Shown piece by piece: positions 9,515-20,889 of a DNA stretch of 64,000 nt; position 1 is the first letter of the stretch; every line of letters starts with the position of its first letter. The notes under the pieces were generated by a model that had not been told where the DNA came from, made no database searches, and worked only from the letters and a program-made list of their open reading frames with translations. The DNA lies in contig WBMQ01000002.1 of the NCBI GenBank assembly GCA_016630905.1, positions 2,294,001-2,358,000 on the forward strand, in the 5' to 3' direction. The position numbers and the translations under genes are program-made. This DNA comes from Capillidium heterosporum. Its lineage: Eukaryota > Entomophthoromycota > Entomophthoromycetes > Entomophthorales > Capillidiaceae.

Positions 9515-11009
9515 ATGTTGACACCCCACTTGCTTAGAGGCACGACGAAACCCTTTACCTTACTCAACTACATCAGCAGGCGAACCATCTTAGCGAAACC
9601 CCACTACAACTTTAAAGACTTTAAGGAACGTACCGATGAACTTCGAAAGTCGATAGTCGATCGCAATCTCTCCAAAGACATAAATGTCGATACGTTAATC
9701 GAAAAGTACACGACCTATGGCAAATTGCATTACGAGGTTAACAACCTTCGAGCCAAACAGAACCAACTTTCTTTAAGTCTGAAAGGTTTAGATAAGGATC
9801 AAAAGGCAAAAGTTATTCAAGATGCCAAATCAAACAAGCAAGAGTTGACCAAATTAGAACTACAACTCCAAGAGTTGGAAGGTGAAGTTTTTGATAGAGC
9901 TAGCTCCATCCCCAACTTCACCCACCCTGATACACCTATAGGCGATGAAAATCAAGCTAAAGTCCTAGCTATCCACAACGAACGGCTTGAATACCCAACT
10001 ACCAAGGATCATGTAGAACTAGCTCTAAACAACAACATGCTAAATTTAGAATCGGCAGCCAAAGTCAGTGGTCACAGCTTCTACTACCTCATCAACTCGG
10101 GTGCCATGCTAGAACTGGCTCTAGTCCAGCTTGCTTTTTCCATGGCTCTATCTAAAGGTTTTAAACCCATCTTAACTCCCGATCTAGTAAAGCCAGAAAT
10201 TGTAGAAAGGTGTGGGTTTCAACCTCGTGACCCCAAACTCAGTCAGAACTTTAACGTAACTACCAACTCCAACCTTCAGAAAGAGAAACCTGAACTCAAC
10301 TTGGTAGCTACCGCTGAAATACCTATGGCCGCTTACCATATGGACAAAGTGCTGAAGAAAGGAGAGTTTGCCAGATAAATTTGTAGCGTTTGGACATAGT
10401 TTTAGAGCTGAAGCGGGAGCTAGAGGTAAAGACACGAGAGGAATATATAGGGTTCATCAGTTTAGTAAGGTGGAGTTGTTTGCATTTACGACTCCTGAAA
10501 CTTCGCAACAAACAGTGGAAAATATATTAAAGTTCCAAATAGAGTTCTTTGACGCTTTGAAGTTGCACTTTAGGTAATATTTTTATTATATATATTTTAG
10601 TTAACTTTTGTATATAAAGAGTACTCAACATGCCAACCCAAGAGTTAGGGAGCAGTGCTTACTGCAAATTTGATGTCGAAGCTTGGTTACCGAGTCAAAA
10701 CAAGTGGGGTGAGGTATACTTTTTATTTTGAATGTCGTGCCTTATCGCAATTTTTATTTTTAAATACTATAGATCAGTAGTACGTCCAATTGTACTGACT
10801 ACCAAAGCCGTAGATTGAACATAAGGATGGAGAAGACAAAGGCCAGTAAGGAGAATAACTCTGATAATTTCGTACATACCGTCAATGGGACTGCTTGTGC
10901 CATCCCTAGAACCATTGTAGCGATCTTGGAGCAGTATCAGGTGGAAGATGGTAGGGTTCGGATTCCAGAAGTATTGAGAACGTACTTTGGCGGGAAGGAG
11001 TTCTTTTGA
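9515..11009 (+). CDS. seryl-tRNA synthetase, mitochondrial type (frame broken near 10,367)
   Basis: Class II synthetase that charges tRNA-Ser. The N-terminal Ser/Thr/Arg-rich stretch ([12 protein letters not shown]) looks like a mitochondrial presequence. It is followed by the long coiled-coil arm (residues about 70-125) and the catalytic core: ATAEIP, then [21 protein letters not shown] (motif 2), FDVEAWLPS, and a C-terminal [10 protein letters not shown] with a following VRIPEVL (motif 3 region). Introns are 10574-10619 and 10714-10772; with them the C-terminal exons join in frame. The core is split: the frame reading KKGE must continue as LPDKFVAFG, but one extra base in the TTT at 10367-10369 sends frame 0 to TAA at 10376. 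Coordinates span both parts. It may be assembly error, decay or +1 decoding. Confidence 0.85.
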
Positions 11010-11707
11010 AAAGTTAAAGTAAAAGTTTTAGAGAAATGCCTGTTTTATTGTAAAATTGAGACTCTAGCATGTCCTTTTAGGACAATATTGGTACATATAT
11101 TTAAAATATTTGTAGTTTACTAAGTTTTTGATGAAATTTGGTATAGAGGTGAGCTTGATGTTGTAAAATAAATTCAAGATGTAGCTCACTGGGATAGCTT
11201 GATAATCCTTGATATTTGTCAGCAGTTTATCATTTAGTTGCTTATGTTTTCATTTTTTGCTAACATCTATCTGAATTCTATTCAAATAACATTATGGAAA
11301 GTTGGAGGTTTTACTATCGAGCTTATAAATTAATATTCCTTATGGAATAGGTCAGCACCAAATGATAGTTGCTATAATCTTCCTGGATGGTTTAAAGCTA
11401 ATGCAAGTTATAAATTTAAACTTGTCAAGTACGAGACGATAGTGGCAGTGATATATCAACGGAATAGCCAAGGCAGAACTTCATCAGGTATATCTCCTTT
11501 GAAAATAATATATCTAAAACAGCTTGCCTATTTTATTAATTTTAATTAATCCATTCAAATTTCTGGATTATTAAAGTTTAGATTCTTGAAATCATCTAAA
11601 TGATCTAAAACTACGTCACCCTATTTACCTTTTGGACCTTCCAAATTTTCATGTTCGATTTCTGTCAAGTTTATCACATCACAACTTAAAGTTAGTCTCC
11701 ATTAGCA
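11010..11707. other. intergenic, SerRS to GST
   Basis: About 700 bases of AT-rich DNA carrying the 3' end of SerRS and the GST promoter. No gene, repeat or strong promoter element was seen. A + strand ORF starting at 11632 overlaps GST exon 2 in another frame and is a shadow. Confidence 0.5.
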
Positions 11708-12658
11708 ATGTTAATTACGGTAATTCTATAATATATATTGTATTTCAATTTAACACTACTATTCATTTTTATAAAGTCTATAAAACCAACTTTGTACGGA
11801 TACTTCCGTTCCTCATGTTCAGCTCGTGTCCGTATCGCTTTAAATTTGAAGGAGATCGACTACACTAACATCCCAGTTGCTTTACTCAAGGATGAGCAGG
11901 TAAATCTTTATTAGTTTTTATAACTTTATTAATTTATTTGATTTGATTAAAAGAAAAGTGAAGAGTACAAGAAGCTGAACCCCAGCGCCGTTTTACCAAC
12001 TTTACTTATCGACGGACAAGTTTTAACCCAGTCTATGGCTATTATGGAATACTTGGAGGAGACTTACCCAGGTATTGTTTTTAAATGATGAAGATTTTAA
12101 TGAAAATGGTAAAGATGTCAGTCCTCTCTTACCTAAAGGTGCAGCCGACCGAGCTAAAGTAAGGGTGTATTAACAAATAAATGCTAAAATTGTCTTTTAT
12201 AAAATATAGGTACGATCTTTAGCTTACATCATAGCTTCCGACATCCAACCGGTCCAAAATTTGAGAGTCCTCCAGAAGATTGGCGATACTAAAGTTGAAT
12301 GGGCCAACCATTTCATTACTTTAGGCTTCGAAGGTAAATTTTAGCTACTTTATTAAAACTAATGATCTTTATAATAGCTTTAGAGAAGGAGTTGGAAACT
12401 ACAGCTGGAACCTATAGCTTCGGAGACCAAGTTACCCTTATCGACCTATGCCTTTACCCTCAGGTCTACAATGCTGAACGGTAAAATTTTTAGACATTTA
12501 AATATGTGATTAATCTTTTTGGTTCCAATAGGTTTAAAGTTGATATGACCAAGTTCCCTAAAATTCAAAAGGTTTATGATAACTTGAAGGTATTGGAGCC
12601 GTTCATCAAGGCTGATTGGAAGAATCAGCCCGACTGCCCCGAGGAGTTGAAGAACTAG
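11708..12658 (+). CDS. maleylacetoacetate isomerase / zeta-class glutathione S-transferase
   Basis: Isomerises maleylacetoacetate to fumarylacetoacetate in tyrosine breakdown, using glutathione, in the cytosol. Seven exons are inferred: 11708-11719, 11777-11899, 11954-12071, 12115-12158, 12210-12333, 12378-12480 and 12532-12658. The first is only 12 nt and supplies the ATG. The protein begins with MLIT joined to [20 protein letters not shown], which carries the zeta-class SSCS active-site motif. NPSAVLPTL and [13 protein letters not shown] (glutathione site) follow in the thioredoxin-like domain, then the helical domain with [20 protein letters not shown]. Length is about 220 residues, as usual for the class. 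All junctions keep frame. The neighbours are unrelated to tyrosine catabolism. Confidence 0.9.
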
Positions 12659-15536
12659 GTGGAGTAGTCAAAATCTTCAAATATGGGTAATTAAAAGACA
12701 CATACTCCTCTTAGTGATATTTGATTTTGTATATGCAAATCTACATTCCAAAATTTTCAAGTACACTTTACTAATATATCTTACTGTGAGTTGGAAAAAG
12801 CCAACCACTCTATGACCAATTCTAGCTACAACACCATTTAACCAAAATTTCTATTGGACTCACCTCTAATAAATTAAAAGCGCTAGTTGTAAGGCTGCAG
12901 ATAGTTAAATGAAAGTGGCTCCCCTACCTAAAAATTGGTTTATAAATGAAGGATAAGTTCAAGTATATCAAAATTTTCAAAGGTGTTAGAAATTATATAT
13001 TTACCCCTTAGATGTTATGATCGAAGCATCAATTCTCAATAGAAAAACATACTGAAAGGTCCGAAAAGCTTTGTTACGGACAAAAGTATTTTTATTTGAT
13101 CTCCTACCATCAGCATGTCGGTACATCGACCTTGTAGTAACCAAAGGCCTAGAACGTCGAAATAAAGACCAAAGAATTTAAACAGCTTGTTGCACGGTAT
13201 AAAACTAAAAACCAAGTATAGCTTATTTTTCAAAAACTAGTTTTTCTATATTTTGATTACTGGACGGGACTTTCCCAACTAATATTTATTCAAAACTTTT
13301 AGCTCTATAGATGAGAGTGATTCACCTATATGGATCGGACTTGACTTTCCTAATTAACATATATGTGTTAAATGGCACCTCCTATCAGATGTTCTATCCC
13401 ATACATCAAAGATTAACTATATAAAGTAGTACCCCTCGAATCGAAGCAACAACCCTTCAAAAATTAGTTTCCAACCAGTTTATATTTAGTATGAAAGGAC
13501 CATTTGCTTTGGGTTCAAATTAATATACAGGTCAGTTGCCTTTACTCCTAAGCAGTAAACATCTGAATGATTTCTGACATCCATATTTCAGTTTTAGATG
13601 AAGTTAGTGGATATTCTATTTAGATAATGTATACGGCTAACGGATATCCGTCCTAACTGTTATTATTATATAAACTCGGAAAGTCCCGTCCGGTTAACCT
13701 GATTGTTGTAGATGGTTCTATTCAAAAAGTCTTTGTTCGAAGATGTTTATGGGGTATAGGAATAGGAATGAAAAAGTTTTTATCTTATAGAAGGAGCAGT
13801 TTGATGCCTATATGTAAATAGATCATTGTACAAATATGGTGGATTCGAATATTATTGTTGGGTTTAGTTCGTCTTTTACCTAGTTTGAAAGAAACTTGTA
13901 TCATATAGTAGATTTTGATCGCAGCTATATTACTAATCGAAATTTCACTGATGTTATCTAGCTAAAAAGTTGAGCAGGGCTGCTAACTTATATTGAAGTT
14001 ACATTTAAAGTAACCTATTCTTTTAAAGATAACTATGATTTGATAGTAGCTATCCTTTTTAAAATATCAATATAGTTTGATATATATGCTAAAAATTAAC
14101 CCGCACTTTCAATTACTTTTGCTCTTTGGATTCAGGAAGGTAATTTGAAATGACATCTATATCCAAGAAACGAGTTAAACAGTAGAGAGCTAAAATAACA
14201 TTGGAATCGGGATTTATGACTAGTTGTTTTGAATAATATCTCTAAAATGCTAAACACCATTTCCTGATTATAGAGGTGCCGCTTACAACCAGACTGATTC
14301 AGGTTGTTGAAAGGTTTCTGATCGCTCCACAACTCATACAAGAAAATAAGTATGTAATGTATCGAGCTGTATTTAGTTTGCTACTTAACCAGTTGTTGAA
14401 CCTTTTTAACATCAGGCTACTACTAGTTGAGTGAGAAGTTCAGTATAATCTAAATATGCCAAATTTATTTTTTAATACATGCCTAACTGAAGTATATAAA
14501 TGTACGGGTTTTAATAGTAGATGTTTCCTATCGGCTTATAAACTAACTCATCTACAATAGATTAAATACTTTTAATAGTATAGTTGTAGCCTATAGTAGA
14601 TGCATTATATGCTTACTTTACATATGCAATTTTTTACAATTTCTATATTAAAATAGGCCAACTATAGCATTATATATGTGTTATGTCTAAGATTTTTAAT
14701 TGCTTTGACACGAATCAAAGTAAGGAGTATGTTGAAAATAAAGGTCCTTATCAGTTTCTATACTTGGTTTTATACGATACAGAGCTCAAAATGAGTCCAA
14801 GCCTCCCTTGTCACGTCTATTCGAAAGATATACTAAAGATATAGAGCTTAAATGCTATATCGAATAGGGGTTTAATTCGTCTAAAATCCATATATTGTCG
14901 AGGCATAATATTGGTTTCAAACCGTTGAATTCTATGCCGAATCCGAATTTGAGCACCAAAAAGCAGTAACATAGTAAATGCTATATATTTTCGGAAAGTA
15001 TATATTGAAAATGTAGATACCAAAAAATTGCAAGAAGTTATGACTAATTAAGGCATTATTTTATCAACTTAAACGCAGACTTCATTACTCAAATACGAAG
15101 CTTTATAGTGTTTCTTCTACCAAGCGTTCCTAACTTGGTCAAATTTCAAGAATAGTACAACTTATCTGGTAGGACTGCCTGCAACTTTTGGGAAGGAAGC
15201 AGTTGATTGTTCAAATTTATCCCGCCATTATACCAATCTAAGACTACACATCCAATAAATACAATTCATTTTCAAAAATTGATATCAGTACTGACGTTTT
15301 CCATCCCTAAAAGATGGCAAATTTGATTTGATTAATTGGGAAGTCATAGGTGGATAAATTGGGTGGTCACGCAGCTTTGTGAGCAGCCATATCCCTTTTG
15401 GTTATGGCTATCCCTTGAACAAACATTGGGCCAACTTTTAAGATTGGAGCTGTGAAAACTACTTGCTTTTTAAATTTATTTGCACTACTTTATTCAGCTT
15501 GTAAATTTTGTTACTCCAAGTAGAAGTTTGCACTGC
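12659..15536. other. long AT-rich intergenic region with an inverted repeat
   Basis: About 2.9 kb without a supported gene. ORFs of 65-69 residues on the - strand at 13036, 14132 and 14817 show no domain and look like chance. A 436-bp interval with terminal inverted repeats lies at 13259-13694 (separate entry). The end of the stretch carries the promoter of the Grainyhead gene. Confidence 0.5.
13259..13694. repeat. 436-bp interval bounded by 17-bp inverted repeats (possible MITE)
   Basis: Bases 13259-13275 and 13678-13694 are reverse complements at 16 of 17 positions, sharing the core GGACGGGACTTTCC. A related word (TCGGACTTGACTTTCC) lies nearby at about 13336, and a weaker one (TCGGACTTTTC) at about 25854. 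The interior has no ORF. The GC-rich core stands out against the AT-rich background. It may be a degraded non-autonomous DNA element; no target-site duplication is clear. Confidence 0.45.
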
Positions 15537-17096
15537 ATGGAAAATTCTAAACTCGAGTACAGTAGGGACTACGAGGCTCTGTATTCCAAGGACAGCGACA
15601 TCCAGAACACCCCGTTCCAGACCCCCATTCCCTACAACCTCATGCCCCAGTTCAACAGCAACTTCGAAGCCAACCAACGTATGGAAGCTAACAACCACCC
15701 GACCAACCCCTACCTCCCCAACAACGCCCCTTACGAAACATACTCATACGAACGACCCTTGGCTGGACCCCAAGCTTATCAATTCAAGCCGCAGAGTTTG
15801 CCACAGTCTCAAATGGCCAACAGTATCGCTTATAATACGGGTTATATGCCTAGATACGTAACCGACTACTCCCAACCCAGCTTGGTGATACAGAAACCTC
15901 ATCCTACCCCCCAACCAATAGAGACAAATACGAGGGCTCAAAACGCCCCTGGTGACAACCCTTTCAAAAGGTAACCTGTATTGTCATTCAAAGTCTAACT
16001 TTTTTAGTTCCCTCCGGTTCGAAACTTACTTAGAAGCTCAAACAGCCTCTGCCCTTAGACCCGAAGAACATCCACTTACCTATATAAACAAAGGTAACCA
16101 GCAAGCTACGTTACATAGACTAATATTTTCAAATAATTAGGGCAGCAATATACCATAAGCATATCTGATAAAAGGCAGTACAGTGGGGAAGTGACTTCAA
16201 CTCTCATACTCATGTTCTACGACGCCGCTCACAACCAGATGGCGGGAACTTACTGGTCCATCTGGTTCAACCAGCAGGTCCGTATCGACAACTGCTCAGC
16301 AATGGAGGTGGACCGGCAGTTCTCAACGGACATCTACGACGTCGAAACTTCCAGCTTTGATCGTGTTCACTTCAAATGGGACGGATCCAAGGGGTGCAAG
16401 CTGCTACTCAAGTTCAACTGTTTATCCACCGATTTTAGCAAGATCAAGGGGGTTAAGGGTATCCCCATGCGCCTACACATGATCCACCGGATCCAAGATA
16501 TGGAGGTCTACGAGCGCAGCTACTGCAAAATCCGCATTTTTAGGGATAAGGGGGCTGAGCGCAAGAACAAGGATGACCAGAAGCACATTGACAAAACTTG
16601 GGAGAAGATGAAATTGAAGAGTGTCGACGAGCCTCTACTTATGTTTGCGCCCAACTTCCCTACTACCGAGTTCAAGGAATACACCTCCAACTTTGATATG
16701 GGCATCGAAGAGGATTTTATACTATCGCTGGAATCGGATGAGCTACTGCGTAGTGAGAAAACAGTTGACCCTAAAGAGGTTTTGAACATCAACCCCAAAT
16801 ATATCCCTCATTTACGTCCAAGATCCAAGCTGTGCCTCTTTGTCAAGCTGTTGAGTGAGGTTAGGTACCAAGCCATCTATTTAGATCACCTAACTGTAAA
16901 TGATCTCATCGAGAAATTGTCCTCCAAGCTGCAGTTCCACTCCAGCGCCGTTATAAATGTTTTTAGAGTGACTAAAAAGAAACTATCACTGCAGTTAGAC
17001 GATTTTATGGTCCGACATTTGAAGGACGAGACCGACATCACCGTTGAATATAATCTTATCACCTCCTCCGAAATGAACCTCATCCTAAACTACTGA
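15537..17096 (+). CDS. Grainyhead/CP2-family transcription factor
   Basis: Sequence-specific DNA-binding regulator of the Grainyhead/LSF family. Three exons: 15537-15970, 16008-16093 and 16141-17096. The first 140 residues are Pro/Asn/Gln-rich and unstructured. The CP2 domain starts at ETYLEAQ and includes LTYINKGQQYTISI (built across both introns), WSIWFNQQV, FKWDGSKGCKLLLKFNCLST, DFSKIKGVKGIPM and IFRDKGAERKNKDD, all family hallmarks. The C-terminal 90 residues (LCLFVKLLSEVRYQAIYLD onward, with KKKLSLQLDDFMVRHLKDET) match the ubiquitin-like dimerisation domain of Grainyhead proteins. The ATG at 15537 is chosen because the frame upstream has only a TTG. In animals the family controls epithelial barrier genes, and in Neurospora cell-wall remodelling; a wall-related role here is an inference. 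Confidence 0.92.
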
Positions 17097-19599
17097 TACC
17101 GGTTCTCCTCTCCCTTTATCTAACTTCACTTTACAATAACTTACCTTGATAACTTAATTTCCAACCTGATCCAATCCAATACATACTACATCAATTTCAA
17201 TAAAATATAGTTTTTCCGTTAAGTTATAAAGTTTGAATGTTTTGGTATGTATATTATTTCAAGTACCATTCTTTTTATACGCTTTAATTATAGATATATT
17301 TAAATTCTTTATTCCTTATAGCATCTTTCAAAACCCCTTATAACCACTATACGTTAAAATATTAACTCGAACTTTCAAGTTCAACTTACTGTATAAATAC
17401 GATGAGTTCATTCTTAAAGGCTAGCGATGCTTAGTACATGTAGAAAAAACCTCCATTATTAATATTGGGATAGTGGTCTAATCGTCCAACCCAAACTGCA
17501 GTCTAAAAGTCTTAACCTTCGTATATAAATGAACAATTAAAGGTGTAACTTATCAAACTTATCGAAAGTTCCGCCATATTCTTCATCCAAAATTTATAGC
17601 CATTCTAATATAAAGAGCTATAAAAAACCAACACATATATCTAGAACAACTAATGAAAAGAGCGTCTATTACTAAAATATAGTCATTACCTTGCCACGTC
17701 CAAATTTCACAATTATAGGTTGACTTGCACCTATAAAAACATGTACGGATTTGACCTTTAAAATTTTTATTGCTTCCAACCCAAAGCCTGTCAAAAATTT
17801 TTACGAACAAAGTATCCATCAAGGTGTGGATTTAAACTATCTCCCTCTATAGGTTTACGATAAGATAAACTTTAACAATAGGATATTTGCTTCAAACACA
17901 TCTATTTATGATACAGGCACGAACTATAAAAGTAAAGATTCATTGTTTAGTTTATGGAGCCTCAACCTTCGGATATGGTAAGGAACTGTAAAAGTTTTGG
18001 TTAGGTTAGGTCAGCTTGCGCCGAGATGCTTTTGATTGGCTGGACTTTGTAGGGTGCAGGTGAAACCAATATAGCAGAAGGTCATCAGGTTGAGTTTGCA
18101 TCCAAATTTTTTGGGCTAAATGATGCCATTGCTTACCTTGCAAGCCGACGGATGGTCCACTAGACTTGGGAAGGACTTTAGGTCCTAAAGACTTTTTCAC
18201 TACTCGGCTTTGACATTCTTGAAAATTTACAGCTCCAACTTGTAGGAAATCTCCTTTGTTTTTCCAATCAGAGTAGTAAAATACTTTATATAAAAGCTAT
18301 CTACGGATATTTCAACTTACCAATTAGTAAAGACTGTCCGTCAGCACCTATAAATAACTTGATTATAGCATCTTGCATCTAATTTTAAAGTATTTCCAGG
18401 GATACGTTCAATCCATATCAGAAATTTATAAACTTCAAATATCCATCCAAGTTATAAGTTAGAAAAGGCCATTAAACAGTAGGTATAACTAATTTTTACA
18501 ATGTAATACCGCCATCCAAAATTATTAGTGCTTTTAAAATGATGGATATATAGTTTCGTTCAGGGGTTAGGATGGGAGACTAGAATTTAGAATTCACACA
18601 AAGTTCAACAAGGAATGCATATATATGGTAATTTTCTTTCAAATATAGTTAGTGTCCTTAGCGAAATAGCCTGTGAAAATGGAAAATTATACTATTCCGG
18701 TTTAGAGTGAGGGTAAAGAGCTTTAGAGTGAGTGAGGTAGAATTCAATTGATAACAATGTATCCAATAGATATCCCTTTAAATTGATAAAGGAAAGTACA
18801 TCCTTTGTTAGAAACCTAGATTAACTAGCAGTATATAGTCTTTAATACACTTTAAACTTAAAGCTAAGTAAAGTTTGCCCAACACAATTTCATTAGCTTT
18901 TCTGTTTAAATTTACTTTGTTACTGTTGGAATATAGAGCAATGTATCAAACAACCATAGTTAGCAGTTCTAAATAGATCTAAAAATATCTAACCTGGTTT
19001 TTTTGGATAGTAGGCTAAGTAGAAAGGTAGTGTTTGTTTGTCAAGACGATTAGCATTCTTTTCTATATGAAAAAGTTGGTTTATTTAGAAGGTTGGATTA
19101 CTTTCATCGCAGATTAAAATAGCATCAATACTTAAATTTAGTGAATAATATCAATTCAAATTGAGAACTGAAGGTGGACATACCTTTAACTCCAATAAGA
19201 CTTCCTTATTGACTTATCTACCTTGTTCCTTGACAACTTCTACTAAATGAGCTTTGAGCGTATATTCTATTAGCAAATATTGAAAATAGGTAAAAAAACT
19301 GATTCCATCAGCCTTAAAATTTTGCATTCTTAACATAAATATGTTAAACTTAAGTTTATAAATGGACCAAATAATATCCAAAAATTCAAGCAACTCTTAT
19401 TGAAAAGTATACATCAATAATTTCTGCCATCCCTTCCAAGAGCTTTGGCGTCATGTTTATCATTTTCCAATTAGCAACTTTTGGTATACTTGCACGATGA
19501 TATCACAATTATCGAGTTTTGATGGATTTCAAATCCAGACTTTTCCAAAAGATGCTCAGGTTGACCAAATTCTTTACCAGCTTTCAACACATAGCCAAG
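17097..19599. other. long AT-rich intergenic region
   Basis: About 2.5 kb. Small - strand ORFs at 17583-17822 and 18006-18200 have no recognisable domain. A + strand ORF at 19497 only overlaps glyoxalase exon 1 in another frame. No repeat or RNA gene was found. Confidence 0.5.
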
Positions 19600-20331
19600 A
19601 TGAGTACTACCGCTCAAGCTACCCAAGGCTTCGTCTTTGTAAGTTTACTTTTCTCAAAGCCCTCACTAAAATGTTGCTATTCTTAAAAAAAGAACCACAC
19701 CATGATCCGAGTTAAGGATCCTCAAAAGTCTTTACAATTCTATAGGGATATCCTCGGCATGCAGTAAATCTATTTTGAATTTCCTCTTTTAGTTAACATG
19801 CTTTATTAGGCTTTTAAGAACCTCTGTACATGAGAAACTCCCAATTCACCTTGTACTTCTTGGCCTACCTCAACCAAGGCGAAGTAGTACCAACTGAAAA
19901 GAAGGATTTACATCACTTTGTTGCTAACCGTCCCGGTGTCTTGGAACTTACTCAGTATTTCCTTTTAGCTTTGAATTTATAGTAATTTTTATATAGTAAC
20001 TGGGGAACTGAACATAAGGAGGACTTTGCCTACCATAACGGTAACAACAATCCTCAAGGGTAAGATTTACTTTTAGTTGCAATGTTGATATTAAGTTAAA
20101 ATTTTTTGAAAAATAGATTCGGTCATTTAGCCATCTCAGTTGACAACATTGAGGAAGCTTGTAAACGCTTCACCGATTTGGGAGTCTCCTTCCAGAAGCG
20201 TCTTGAGGATGGTAGGATGCGCCATATCGCTTTCATCAAGGATCCCGATAACTACTGGGTCGAGGTAATTGTCTATCGATGGTTTTGTCTAATAGTTTTA
20301 GATTGTTCCTAAACATCACGATGAGGAGTAA
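19600..20331 (+). CDS. lactoylglutathione lyase (glyoxalase I), frame broken near 19,815
   Basis: Converts the methylglyoxal-glutathione hemithioacetal to S-lactoylglutathione; metal-dependent VOC-fold enzyme. Exons: 19600-19638, 19693-19763, 19810-19954, 19997-20059, 20117-20264 and 20302-20331. Motifs: NHTMIRVKDPQKSLQFYRD, FTLYFLAYLNQG, GVLELTHNWGTEHKEDFAYH, NPQGFGHLAISVDN, and DGRMRHIAFIKDPDNYWVEI with the metal-binding Glu. The usual 12 residues between LGM and FTLYFL are recovered only if one base is skipped around 19814-19820 (QLLR then PLYMRNSQ). Read straight on, frame 0 loses FTLYFLAY and reaches TGA about 30 codons later. No alternative splice repairs it. It may be assembly error, decay or +1 decoding. 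Confidence 0.85.
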
Positions 20332-20889
20332 GGCTACTGCTTAAGAAGGTAGTTTATATGCTTCAATAAATTGTTATTGTTTCTAAGTGCTGGGTGTTGT
20401 ACTATTTAGTTGTAAATACTTCTAATTTGACTATAGAAAATGTAAATAATGATGAAGGAATGAGAACTTTACTAATATATGTCATAGATTATTATACTTT
20501 ATATTTTAAAATAAACGGTTCGAAATTTAGTGATACTTATAGAGGATAAAGCTGTAATTCAAGATCTTAACAACCTATTTAGACGATGGTCTAATCGTCT
20601 TTAAAGTCCAATTCAAAAGGTATAAGCCCTATTAGGAGTCGTACAGCAATCGATGAGATTCGAATACTTTATAATATTATCGACTTTTAGTTTTCTTTTC
20701 ATTTGTAGATGCATTGGTTGTTTATTTGTTGGTATACCACCTACTATCAGAGCCCTACTTAACAACTAAGAGTTTTAAATTTAGGAACTAAAGCGATAAA
20801 ATACCAAATCAAAAGTTTATAAGATATAAAACTTATGGCTAGAAATCTATACTGAGTAATTTACAGTTATATATATAAAAGTAAAGGCA
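20332..20889. other. intergenic between convergent glyoxalase and UBR7-like genes
   Basis: About 560 bases holding the two facing 3' ends. AT-rich, with no ORF or repeat of note. Confidence 0.5.
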
